From CAIKMD01 sp963729935 (GTDB lineage Bacteria > Pseudomonadota > Alphaproteobacteria > ATCC43930 > CGMCC-115725): 35,101 nt of DNA. Of the stretch, positions 7,926 to 15,730 are shown in pieces. The stretch lies in contig CAVSPW010000006.1 in the NCBI GenBank assembly GCA_963729935.1, positions 1 through 35,101 of the forward strand, read 5' to 3'. The notes under the pieces were generated by a model. That model was not told the origin of the DNA. It ran no database searches and was given only the letters and a program-made list of their open reading frames with translations. The position numbers and the translations under genes were made by a program. Every line of letters begins with the position of its first letter. Positions within the stretch are counted from its first letter, which is position 1.

Positions 7926-8261
7926 CTAGGATTCCGCGGATAGGGGCAAGGTGATGCAAAGCGCCAGCTGGCCGTTGACCATGCTCAGCGTCTTACGCGC
8001 GGCAACCGGAACGGGGATTTTTCGTGTCATGCAGTAGAGCAACAAGGCTGCCGCGAGCTTTTCTCCCGCGACCGTGACGTGGTCGCGCATTTGGTTGCTA
8101 TCGACGATGTCGCAGTCGAGCTGACAGCCATTTGCCGCACTGACGGCGACGTTCTCGAGCCGGCCTTTCGGGAAGGCCTGATTCGAGCGTTGATAAAATT
8201 GCTGGAGCGCAGCCATGGACTCGTCGTTCGTGAAAACGATCTGCCTGAGCTCTGAAGGCAT
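7926..8261 (-). CDS. Small conserved-looking hypothetical protein
   Basis: A 111-residue protein, MPSELRQIVFTNDE at the N terminus, ending in a strand pair NGQLALCITLPL. I do not recognise a named domain. Its pattern (an N-terminal 'IVFTNDE' helix start, a basic centre 'YQRSNQAFPKGRLENV', then 'GEKLAAALLLYCMTRKIPVPVAARKTLSMVNGQLAL') looks like a family of small alphaproteobacterial cytosolic proteins of unknown role. Coding character is supported by length, a modest AGG-containing site before the ATG, and no competing frame. It is transcribed divergently from the LLM monooxygenase; the 220 bases between their starts probably hold both promoters. Confidence 0.6.
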   Translation of the reverse strand: MPSELRQIVFTNDESMAALQQFYQRSNQAFPKGRLENVAVSAANGCQLDCDIVDSNQMRDHVTVAGEKLAAALLLYCMTRKIPVPVAARKTLSMVNGQLALCITLPLSAES

Positions 8262-8481
8262 GTCGGAATACCTGCGTGAATAACCGGAGCACTTGGCGTC
8301 GGATCCGGCGCAAAGCGATCATGCCCCGCATGATCTTTCTATCGCGATGGCGCAAAGCTTACCAGCCGAGTGGCCACCAATTGGTTAACGCCGAGCCCAA
8401 AATCCAATACTCTTCCTGCAAATATCGGTATAAGCGATGTCGAAAATCGGTCGCAACGAATCCTGGGGAGCGAGGTCACGC

Positions 8482-9630
8482 ATGAGCAAAAACCGACCGA
8501 ACGATCGGCGCAATGAAACCAACCCGCTCTTTGGCGACAACAAGCTGAAGCTCGGCCTTTTCGGCGTCAATGTGAGCGGCGGGTGCGCGATCACCAAGGT
8601 GAAAGAGCGTTTCCGGGCGACCTGGGCCGAAACATTGGCGATCTCGCAAACGGCCGACCGCTACGGCTATGAGGCGCTGGTGCCGGTGGCGCGCTGGAAG
8701 GGCTTTGGCGGCGAGACGAACTTCAACGGCACGAATTTCGATACCTATACCTGGGCGGCCGGCGTGGCGCAGGCGACAGGGCAGGTCGGCGTGCTCACCA
8801 CCTCGCATGTCCCGACCGTCCATCCGGTGATGGCCGCCAAGCAGGCGGCGACGGTCGATCACATCAGCAACGGCCGCTTCGCCCTCAATATTGTCTGCGG
8901 CTGGTTCGCGCCCGAGCTTGAGATGTTCGGACGCGACATCATGGAGCACGATACACGCTACGAATACGCGGCAGAATGGATCGAGCTGGTGAAGCTCTTG
9001 TGGAGCGCGGAAGAGGAGTTCGATTACGAAGGCAAGTTCCTGCGCATCAAGAAGGGCTTTTCAATGCCCAAGCCCATTCAAAGGCCGTTTCCGCCGCTGA
9101 TGAATGCCGGCAGTTCCGGCAAAGGCAGGGATTTCGCCGCCAAATACGCCGATATGGCATTCATCCATCTCGATCCGAGCGACCTCGAAAACCTGAAAGC
9201 GCATATCGCTTCCTACCGGCGCCTCGCGCGCGAGGAATACGGCCGCGAGATCCAGATCTGGGCAAATTGTCATGTGACTCAGCGCGACACGCAAAAAGAG
9301 GCCGACGACTATCTGCGCCACTACGTGGTCGAGATGGGTGACGACGCGGCGGTCGAAAACATCCTCAACATCCAAGGGCAGCAGATGCAGCGCCTGCAAA
9401 AGGAGCAACGCGACCAACAGAAGTTCAACATCAAGGCCGGCTGGGGCGGATACCCGCTGGTGGGCACCCCCGATCGCATCGTCGGTGAAATCCAAAAGCT
9501 CTGCGCCATCGGCATCGACGGCGTTCTGTTGAGTTGGGTCGATTACCTGGACGGGCTTTCCCGCTGGCAGCGCGATGTGATGCCTCGCCTAGAGCAGGCG
9601 GGCCTGCGCCGACCGGTTGGGCCGACATAG
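8482..9630 (+). CDS. LLM-class flavin-dependent monooxygenase, RutA/SfnG-like
   Basis: A 382-residue luciferase-fold enzyme using reduced FMN and O2. The start at 8482 is preferred over an in-frame ATG at 8437 because GAGG sits six bases upstream. The N terminus 'NPLFGDNKLKLGLFGVN', then 'TWAETLAISQTADRYGYEALVPVARWKGFGG' and 'NFNGTNFDTYTWAAG', strongly resemble the RutA / dimethylsulfone monooxygenase branch, as do 'LNIVCGWFAPELEMFG' and 'RPFPPLMNAGSSGKGRDFAAKYAD'. RutA opens the uracil ring; SfnG and relatives cleave C-S bonds. Which reaction applies here is unknown, and no rut genes are present. No flavin reductase gene is adjacent. The gene appears monocistronic and converges on the amidohydrolase. 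Confidence 0.87.
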   Translation: MSKNRPNDRRNETNPLFGDNKLKLGLFGVNVSGGCAITKVKERFRATWAETLAISQTADRYGYEALVPVARWKGFGGETNFNGTNFDTYTWAAGVAQATGQVGVLTTSHVPTVHPVMAAKQAATVDHISNGRFALNIVCGWFAPELEMFGRDIMEHDTRYEYAAEWIELVKLLWSAEEEFDYEGKFLRIKKGFSMPKPIQRPFPPLMNAGSSGKGRDFAAKYADMAFIHLDPSDLENLKAHIASYRRLAREEYGREIQIWANCHVTQRDTQKEADDYLRHYVVEMGDDAAVENILNIQGQQMQRLQKEQRDQQKFNIKAGWGGYPLVGTPDRIVGEIQKLCAIGIDGVLLSWVDYLDGLSRWQRDVMPRLEQAGLRRPVGPT

Positions 9631-9676
9631 GACGGGTGCGTGAGACGGGCGCGGCCCGTTGAGAGCATCGAAGACC

Positions 9677-10627
9677 TTACCGTTTCAGGCTCGGCATGAT
9701 CCGCAGCGCGTTGTCGCATTCGATCGCCCGGATATCCGCCGCGTTCAAGCCCAGCTCGCCAAGCCCGGAAACCGTGAATTCCGCCTTCATATAAGGAATG
9801 TCGGTGCCGAAGAGCAGCTTTGAAACCGTCGTCAGCTTGAGGAGCGCCGCCATCGCGGGGGGATTGGTCGCGCTCACGATATCGAAATAAAGTTTGCGGA
9901 ATTCGGCGACCGCGCCGTCCGGCAACCGGGCGGCCAGCTCCTTGCGCACATTGACGAGATTGGCGACGCGATGAGCGAGCATGGGGATCGTTCCGCCGCC
10001 ATGGGCAAAAATGAGCTTGAGATCGGGACACCTTGTGACCGTACCGCCGAAGACGAGGCTCATGATCGCTCGCGTCGTATCGAAGGGATATTCGATCAGC
10101 GGCGCATTGAGGTCGGGCAACAGATTGGTGCAGCAGCCCGGCACGGTCGGGTGAAAGAAAATCGTGGCCTTGCGCCGGTTCAGCTCGTCGAAAACGGGCG
10201 CGAAGGCGGGATCGCCCGGCCACTGCGTCTCGTAGCTCGTTTGCATCTTGAACCCGTCGCATTTCAGCACGTCGGTTGCGTATTCGATTTCCCTGAGACA
10301 TTCATCGACGTGCGGCAAAGGCAGCAGCGCGAAACTGCCGAAGCGGCCGGGATGGTCTTGGCATAGTCTCGCCGCGTATTCGTTGCAGTCGCGCGCGAGT
10401 GCCTGGGCGCGTTTTGGATCATTCGGGCGCACGATCACGGTCGAAATCGACGTCACGGTGGTGGCGATGCCGGTGCGGTCCATCGCCTCGATCGACATGC
10501 TGGGCGTCCATTTCGCGACCATGGCGAAATCGAGCGCCCTTCCCGCCATGCGCTCGTGCTCTTCATCGAGCCAGCGCGGCGGCAGAATGTGGTGATGGAC
10601 ATCGATTCGGTGCGGCTTCTCGGCCAT
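9677..10627 (-). CDS. Amidohydrolase 2 family protein (ACMSD / gamma-resorcylate decarboxylase-like)
   Basis: A 316-residue TIM-barrel metalloenzyme. The ATG at 10627 has GGGAGG five bases upstream, so an in-frame start 27 bases earlier was set aside. Metal ligands are visible: His11-x-His13 (RIDVHHHILPP), His159 (TIFFHPTVPG), His209 (LIFAHGGG) and Asp276 (LLFGTDIPY). This is the signature of the aminocarboxymuconate-semialdehyde decarboxylase superfamily, whose members decarboxylate aromatic or muconate-type acids without oxygen or hydrolyse lactones and amides. In this neighbourhood a decarboxylation or hydrolysis step in aromatic breakdown is most likely. It is divergent from the ACAD-fold monooxygenase operon across a 307-base gap. 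Confidence 0.87.
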   Translation of the reverse strand: MAEKPHRIDVHHHILPPRWLDEEHERMAGRALDFAMVAKWTPSMSIEAMDRTGIATTVTSISTVIVRPNDPKRAQALARDCNEYAARLCQDHPGRFGSFALLPLPHVDECLREIEYATDVLKCDGFKMQTSYETQWPGDPAFAPVFDELNRRKATIFFHPTVPGCCTNLLPDLNAPLIEYPFDTTRAIMSLVFGGTVTRCPDLKLIFAHGGGTIPMLAHRVANLVNVRKELAARLPDGAVAEFRKLYFDIVSATNPPAMAALLKLTTVSKLLFGTDIPYMKAEFTVSGLGELGLNAADIRAIECDNALRIMPSLKR

Positions 10628-10934
10628 GGTTGCCTCCCCAGCGATTTGGCGCATATTGTAACCATGTTAATGACTCGATGCGTCCCGCCATACCGCTAAA
10701 TCGCGACGACGATCCGATCGCGTGCCGGCACGGTACCAGCCCTCCGTCCGCACGCGCAGCCATTCCATGCTCGGTCCAAGTTGCCGCTGCACGATCGGCT
10801 CTCTATCATCATCGGCTCCGATATCCCTCGATGGTGATCCTTTTGGGCAGGCTCTCTTTCCCGGCTTGTGTCGCGGCACGCGGCGAGCTGTCGCGGCGGC
10901 CGGACGTCGCGCCGATTGATACCCGAGGCCACGC
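10628..10934. promoter_or_regulatory. Divergent intergenic region between amidohydrolase and monooxygenase operon
   Basis: This 307-base gap must hold the promoters of two divergent transcripts. Near the amidohydrolase end there is a small dyad, TAAC-CAT-GTTA (10659-10669), which could be a regulator site but is too short to insist on. A minus-strand frame reads QRQLGPSMEWLRVRTEGWYRAG around 10730-10790 and ends in a stop near 10667; it has no start of its own and I could not match it to a family. No RNA gene or regulator gene was seen. Confidence 0.3.
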
Positions 10935-12134
10935 ATGAGCACCGAGACCCGCGCAAGCGAACTCTTGGCCAGGGCCCGGGAGCTTGCTCCGGTCTTCAGC
11001 GCGAACTCCGGCCGTAACGAGGCCGCGGGTGCGCTGAGCGCCGAGACAATCGATGCGTTACGCGGGGGCGGGTTTTTTCGCATGCTGATTCCGCGATGCT
11101 TTGGCGGCGCCGAGGTTGACCCCGTCGAGGCCCTGCGGATCATCGAGGCCGTCAGCTACGCCGACGGCTCGACCGGCTGGGTGCTGATGGCCACGCAAAT
11201 CTGCACCGGCGCGGCCGCCGCGTATCTCGATCGCGCGACGGCGGCCGAGCTTTTCGGCGAGTCCACGCCCGTGATCGCCGGCCAGGGCGCGCCCAACGGT
11301 CAGGCGATCGCCGAGGGCAACGGCTTCCGCCTCAGCGGCAAATGGGGCTATGCCAGCGGGCTGAAGCACGCGAACTATATTCACACCGGCGCGATCGTCT
11401 TCGAAGGCGGCGCGCCGCGCATGATCCCGGGCACGAACCTTCCCGATTACCGCACTTTCATCGTGCCGGTTAGCGAAGCAAAGCTCGACGGCAACTGGGA
11501 CGTGCTCGGTTTGCGCGCGACGGGCAGCATCGATTACGCGATCACCGACGTCCTCGTCCCGGCCGCCTTTACCCATTCGCCGATCACGACGACTCCCGTG
11601 CAAGGCGGGCCTTTCTTCCGCCTCGGTCTTCTCGCCATGACCTCGATCGGGCATAGCGGCTTTGCGCTCGGCGTCGGCCGCCGCGCGCTCGACGAGCTGG
11701 CGGCGCTGATGCGGCAAAAGGCTCCGCGGCGCGGCGCCCTTCCGCCCGTCGCCGAAACAGAGAATTTTCAGCAGGGCTATGGCGCGGCCGAAGCCCAATA
11801 TCGCGCGGCGCGCGCTTTCGTCTACGAGACCTGGACGGAGATCCGCGACAGCGTCTATGGCGGCGAAGCCCTCACCACGCGGCAGATGACCTTGTCGCGT
11901 TTGGCGCTCAACCACGTCACCACGGCCGTCGCCGATGTCTGCGCCTTTGCTTATCGCACCGGTGGCGGCGCCGCCTTGCGCGAAAGCGCGCTGCAACGCT
12001 GCCTGCGCGACATGTATGCCGGCACGCAGCATTTCCTCACGACGCCGACGGTGCTGCGGGAATGCGGCAAGGAGCTTGCCGGCCTCGCCGAGGGCAAGGT
12101 GTGGACTCTGCTCGGTCTGGTGGACAAGGGCTGA
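10935..12134 (+). CDS. Acyl-CoA dehydrogenase-fold flavin monooxygenase (HpaB/DszC-like, group D)
   Basis: A 399-residue protein with the three-domain acyl-CoA dehydrogenase fold: an N-terminal helical domain ('ETIDALRGGGFFRMLIPRCFGG', 'ALRIIEAVSYADGSTGWVLM'), a central beta domain ('FRLSGKWGYASGLKHANYIHTGAIV', 'WDVLGLRATGSIDYAITDVLVP'), and a C-terminal helical bundle. The substitution pattern (S-G-W in helix 3 and 'LRATGSIDY') matches oxygenase members such as HpaB/HsaA/DszC-type hydroxylases rather than true acyl-CoA dehydrogenases. Such enzymes need reduced flavin from a separate reductase, which is absent here. GAGG six bases before the ATG supports the start. It is 15 bases upstream of the molybdenum hydroxylase gene, in the same operon. 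The substrate is unknown, probably aromatic or heterocyclic. Confidence 0.85.
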   Translation: MSTETRASELLARARELAPVFSANSGRNEAAGALSAETIDALRGGGFFRMLIPRCFGGAEVDPVEALRIIEAVSYADGSTGWVLMATQICTGAAAAYLDRATAAELFGESTPVIAGQGAPNGQAIAEGNGFRLSGKWGYASGLKHANYIHTGAIVFEGGAPRMIPGTNLPDYRTFIVPVSEAKLDGNWDVLGLRATGSIDYAITDVLVPAAFTHSPITTTPVQGGPFFRLGLLAMTSIGHSGFALGVGRRALDELAALMRQKAPRRGALPPVAETENFQQGYGAAEAQYRAARAFVYETWTEIRDSVYGGEALTTRQMTLSRLALNHVTTAVADVCAFAYRTGGGAALRESALQRCLRDMYAGTQHFLTTPTVLRECGKELAGLAEGKVWTLLGLVDKG

Positions 12135-12149
12135 AGGAAGGTCGAGGCC

Positions 12150-14510
12150 GTGTCGGATAGAACGCCCGCAATCGGGCGCAGCGTTCTGCGCAAGGAGGAT
12201 CGCCGCCTGCTCACCGGGACCGGCCGGTTCGGCGATGATTTCGCGCTGGCCGGACAGGCCCACGCGGTCGTGCTGCGTTCGCCCTATCCTCATGCGCGCA
12301 TCTGCGCCATCGATGCCGCCAAGGCCCGCTCGATGCCGGGCGTGCTCGGGATTTTCACCGGTGCCGATTGCGCGGCCGACGGGCTGAAGCCCATTCCGCA
12401 CAGCCCTGTGCCGTCGACGCGCTACGACATGAAGCTCACCGCGCCTGGCGGCGGCAAGGTCGTCATCGACCCGCATCACCTCTTGCCGGTCGACCGGGTC
12501 CGGCATGTGGGCGAGGCGGTCGCGATGGTGGTGGCCGAAGGGCACGATCAGGCGCTCGACGCCGCCGAGGCGATCGAAGTGGACTATGCGGAGCTGTCCT
12601 TCGCGACCGATGCCGAGCGCGCGCTCGCCGATGGCGCGCCCGTGATCTGGGATCATGTGGCGGGCAATCTGCTGGTCGACACGCAATTTGGCGACGAGGA
12701 CGCGACCGTGGCCGCCTTCGCCCGAGCGGACCACATCGTCAATATGGATTTCCATGTCGGGCGGATATCGCCGGCGCCGTTGGAGCCGCGCGCGGGGCTC
12801 GCGCATTACGATCCTGGCTCGGGCCGCTACACGCTTCATTTCTGTACCGGCGGTCCTGGCGTCGTACGCCAGAGGCGGGATTTCGCCGCGGTCCTCGGCA
12901 TCGCGCCCGAACGCTTGCATCTGGTCGCGCTCGACACCGGGGGGAGCTTCGGCGCAAAGAACCGGCCTTATGTCGAATTCGGGCTCATCCTCTGGGCGTC
13001 GAAGAAAATTGCCCGCCCGATCAAATATACCGCCACACGCTCGGAATCGATGCTGAGCGAATATCAGGGCCGCGATCTCGTGACCAAGGTCGAGTTGGCC
13101 TTGCGCGCGGACGGCAAATTCCTCGCCATGCGTGCCTCCAATCTCATGAATGTGGGCGCCCATTGCGTGTCGCTTTCGCCGCTCGCCAAGGGCGCGGGGC
13201 TGATCACCGGGTCGTACGACATTCCGGTCGCGAGCATGCGCGCCCGCGCCGCCTTCAGCAACACGACGCCCAACAACGTGTTGCGCAGCTCCGGCCGTCC
13301 GGAAGTGTGCTTCGCGCTGGAACGCCTCATCGACACGGCGGCGCGCGAGATGGGGATCGATGCGATCGAATTGCGCCGCCGGAATTTGATCGCGCCGGGC
13401 GCGATGCCTTATACCAACGCGGTCGGATCAAGCTACGACAGCGGCGATTATCCCGGCAATATGGACACGGCCTTGCGCCTCGCCGATTGGGATGGATTCG
13501 CTTCGCGGCGCGACGAGGCGGCACGCCGCGGGAAGCTCCGGGGTATCGGTTTCGCGAATTACGTCGAATCCTCGACCGGCTCGCCGAAAGAGCGAGCCGA
13601 GATCACGATCATGCCGCAAGGGCGCGTCAGGCTCGTCGCCGGCATGCAGCCGAGTGGCCAGGGTCATGAAACGAGCCTCGCGCAAATCGCGGCCGATCTT
13701 CTCGCCGTTCCGGTCGATGCGATCGATGTGATTCTGGGCGACACCGATCTGGTAAGCGAAGGCGGCGGCTCCCATTCCGGCCGCTCGATGCGCCATGCGG
13801 CGACCGTCATCGCGATGACCGCTGCCGAGCTCATCGAAAAGGCGAAGCAGCGCGCGGCGGTCATTTTCAACACCATTCCGGCGCAGGTGAGCTTCAAGGA
13901 AGGGCGCTTCGGCGCGGCGCGCAGCGATCGCAGCTATGATCTTCTGGAACTCGCGGCGGAGGCGGCGCGGCATGGCGTGCCGGCTGAGCTCGACACGGCG
14001 TTGACGGCCGCGCGGACCAATGAAATGCATCAGCCGGTCTTTCCCAATGGAAGCGCCGTTTGCGAGGTCGAGGTCGATCCCGAAACCGGCATGACGCAAA
14101 TCGCGCGCTACGCCTCGGTCGACGATGTCGGGCGTTGCATCAATCCGATGAACGTCGACGGGCAGACCCATGGCTGCATTGGTCATGGCGCCGGCGAGGC
14201 GCTTTCGGAGCAGATTTACATCGACCCGGTCTCGGGCCAGCCCCTCACCGGCTCCTTCATGGATTACGGCATGCCGAGGGCCGACACCCTGCCTTCGCTC
14301 AAGACGGCGATCGTCGAGATTCTGTCGCCGACCAATCCCCTCGGCCTCAAATCGGCGAGCGAAGGCGCGACCACCGCCGCGCCGGCCGCAATCATCAATG
14401 CGATCGTCGACGCGCTCGCGCCCTTGGGCGTTCGCGACATCAAGATGCCGGCGACGCCGCTCGCCATCTGGCGGGCGATCGAGGATGCAAAGGCCAGGCG
14501 GCGCGTCTAG
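12150..14510 (+). CDS. Molybdenum hydroxylase large subunit (CoxL/xanthine dehydrogenase family), copy 1
   Basis: A 786-residue protein with a GTG start. An a/b hammerhead domain (about 18-130) precedes the molybdopterin-binding region. Cofactor motifs are present: GGSFGAK (264-270), 'SGQGHETSLAQ' and a C-terminal Glu738 in KSASEGATT, aligned with the catalytic GEAG glutamate. The active-site loop reads LRSSGRPE (378-385), unlike form I CO dehydrogenase (AYRCSFR) and also unlike the usual AYRGAGR of form II, so CO oxidation is unlikely. These enzymes hydroxylate N-heterocycles or aldehydes using water and normally pair with [2Fe-2S] and FAD subunits; none is adjacent. It lies between two flavin monooxygenase genes, so it likely hydroxylates the same substrate or an intermediate. 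Confidence 0.9.
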   Translation: MSDRTPAIGRSVLRKEDRRLLTGTGRFGDDFALAGQAHAVVLRSPYPHARICAIDAAKARSMPGVLGIFTGADCAADGLKPIPHSPVPSTRYDMKLTAPGGGKVVIDPHHLLPVDRVRHVGEAVAMVVAEGHDQALDAAEAIEVDYAELSFATDAERALADGAPVIWDHVAGNLLVDTQFGDEDATVAAFARADHIVNMDFHVGRISPAPLEPRAGLAHYDPGSGRYTLHFCTGGPGVVRQRRDFAAVLGIAPERLHLVALDTGGSFGAKNRPYVEFGLILWASKKIARPIKYTATRSESMLSEYQGRDLVTKVELALRADGKFLAMRASNLMNVGAHCVSLSPLAKGAGLITGSYDIPVASMRARAAFSNTTPNNVLRSSGRPEVCFALERLIDTAAREMGIDAIELRRRNLIAPGAMPYTNAVGSSYDSGDYPGNMDTALRLADWDGFASRRDEAARRGKLRGIGFANYVESSTGSPKERAEITIMPQGRVRLVAGMQPSGQGHETSLAQIAADLLAVPVDAIDVILGDTDLVSEGGGSHSGRSMRHAATVIAMTAAELIEKAKQRAAVIFNTIPAQVSFKEGRFGAARSDRSYDLLELAAEAARHGVPAELDTALTAARTNEMHQPVFPNGSAVCEVEVDPETGMTQIARYASVDDVGRCINPMNVDGQTHGCIGHGAGEALSEQIYIDPVSGQPLTGSFMDYGMPRADTLPSLKTAIVEILSPTNPLGLKSASEGATTAAPAAIINAIVDALAPLGVRDIKMPATPLAIWRAIEDAKARRRV

Positions 14511-14623
14511 ACCCGGCTTCGGGCAATGCTCGGGCCGCATGGGACCCCTGACAGGCTGGAAATCGGGCCTACGGATCGGTAGGTTGACCCGACAAAAGCG
14601 CAAGCGGGATTGAGGAGACGCCC

Positions 14624-15661
14624 ATGGAATTTGGCCTGTTCTCGAACAGCCGGCGCCCGAAGCGCGCCTTGAGCGATTCCTGGGATCACGACATCGCCGA
14701 GATCGAGATGGCCGACAAGCTCGGCCTTTCAGAGGCTTGGATCAGCGAGCATCAATCCCCCGCCGAGTTCATCATCTGCAAGGCGGCGGCGGTGACGAAG
14801 CAGATCAAGTTGGGCTCGGCGGTCCGTCCGCTCGCCTATTATCACCCGCTTCAGGTGACGATCGAGGCCAATGCTTGCGACAACCTGACGGGCGGGCGTT
14901 ATCAGCTCGGCATCGGCTTCGGTTTTTACCCAACGCAAATGGAGCAGCGCGGCCTCGATTTCGAGAAGACGCGCGACATGATGCATGCCTCGATCGAACT
15001 CATCCTGAAGCTTTGGAACAGCAAGGAGCCGGTCGATTACGACGGCCCCTTCTGGAAGGGGAAAGGGATGGTGGCGAAACCCGACCCGGTGCAAAAGCCG
15101 CATCCCCAGATCGGCATCGCGCTGACGAAGACGACGTCATCGGCAGAACTCGCCGGCCGCCTCGGGTTGCTTCCCTTGACCGGCGATTTCATTCCCGTGC
15201 CGCGTTTGAAGCTCATGGGCGACACTTTCGTTGCGGCGGCAAAGGCCGCGGGCCGGCCGCCGCGCCGCAAAGACCTCCATGCCACGCGCGTCATCTATGT
15301 GGCGGATACGGATGCGATGGCGCGCGAGGACATGCGGGAATCCTACGAAGAGACGATTCGTTGGGAGATCAAGAATACGCCGCATCACCAGGTCGAGCGG
15401 ATCCCGCAGGGCGGGACGCTGGCCGACATCACCTATGATTATCTGGTCGATACCGGCAATCTGTTCATCGGCAGCCCCGACACGGTCTATGACCGGATCC
15501 TCGATTTCTACGAGCAGAGCGGCGGCTTCGGCACGCTGATGTTCCATGCCGGGCGCGATTACGCAACGCCCGAGAAGCTGGGACGTTCGATGAAGCTTTT
15601 CATGGACGAGGTGGCGCCGCGCTTGCGCCATCTCAGTCCGGATCGGCCGCTCGCCGCCTAA
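14624..15661 (+). CDS. LLM-class flavin-dependent oxidoreductase (bacterial luciferase-like)
   Basis: A 345-residue luciferase-fold protein. GGAG seven bases upstream fixes the ATG. Family marks: 'EFGLFSNSRRPKRALSDSWDHDIAEIEMADKLG' start, 'EAWISEHQSP', 'IKLGSAVRPLAYYHPLQV', 'LTGGRYQLGIGFGFYPTQ' and 'LFIGSPDTVYDRIL'. It belongs to the alkanal-monooxygenase-like branch and is clearly different from the RutA/SfnG-like protein at 8482-9630. It uses reduced FMN supplied by another enzyme. It closes the ACAD-fold monooxygenase / molybdenum hydroxylase operon and is followed 21 bases later by a strong terminator. The substrate is unknown. Confidence 0.87.
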   Translation: MEFGLFSNSRRPKRALSDSWDHDIAEIEMADKLGLSEAWISEHQSPAEFIICKAAAVTKQIKLGSAVRPLAYYHPLQVTIEANACDNLTGGRYQLGIGFGFYPTQMEQRGLDFEKTRDMMHASIELILKLWNSKEPVDYDGPFWKGKGMVAKPDPVQKPHPQIGIALTKTTSSAELAGRLGLLPLTGDFIPVPRLKLMGDTFVAAAKAAGRPPRRKDLHATRVIYVADTDAMAREDMRESYEETIRWEIKNTPHHQVERIPQGGTLADITYDYLVDTGNLFIGSPDTVYDRILDFYEQSGGFGTLMFHAGRDYATPEKLGRSMKLFMDEVAPRLRHLSPDRPLAA

Positions 15662-15682
15662 TACAATCCGCAAAAAAGAAAA

Positions 15683-15712
15683 CGCCACGGCTAGATTTCC
15701 CCGGCCGTGGCG
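15683..15712. terminator. Bidirectional rho-independent terminator
   Basis: Perfect 9-base stem CGCCACGGC (15683-15691) and GCCGTGGCG (15704-15712), with a 12-base loop. On the plus strand it is followed by CTTTTCTG; on the minus strand by TTTTCTTTTTTG. It sits between two convergent genes, the luciferase-like oxidoreductase and the Ior-type molybdenum hydroxylase, and would stop transcription from both sides. Confidence 0.88.
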
Positions 15713-15730
15713 CTTTTCTGTCGCGTCGTT

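Noticed and set aside
8482..9630. A rut uracil-degradation operon
   Set aside because: Only a RutA-like protein is present; no rutB-rutG-like genes are adjacent.
9645..9659. Terminator between the RutA/SfnG-like gene and the amidohydrolase
   Set aside because: ACGGGC/GCCCGT forms a short 6-base stem with a 3-base loop but has no T-tract on either strand.
11058..13163. 701-codon minus-strand frame
   Set aside because: Antisense to the ACAD-fold and CoxL-type genes and spanning both. Its composition is that of a shadow frame with no domain.
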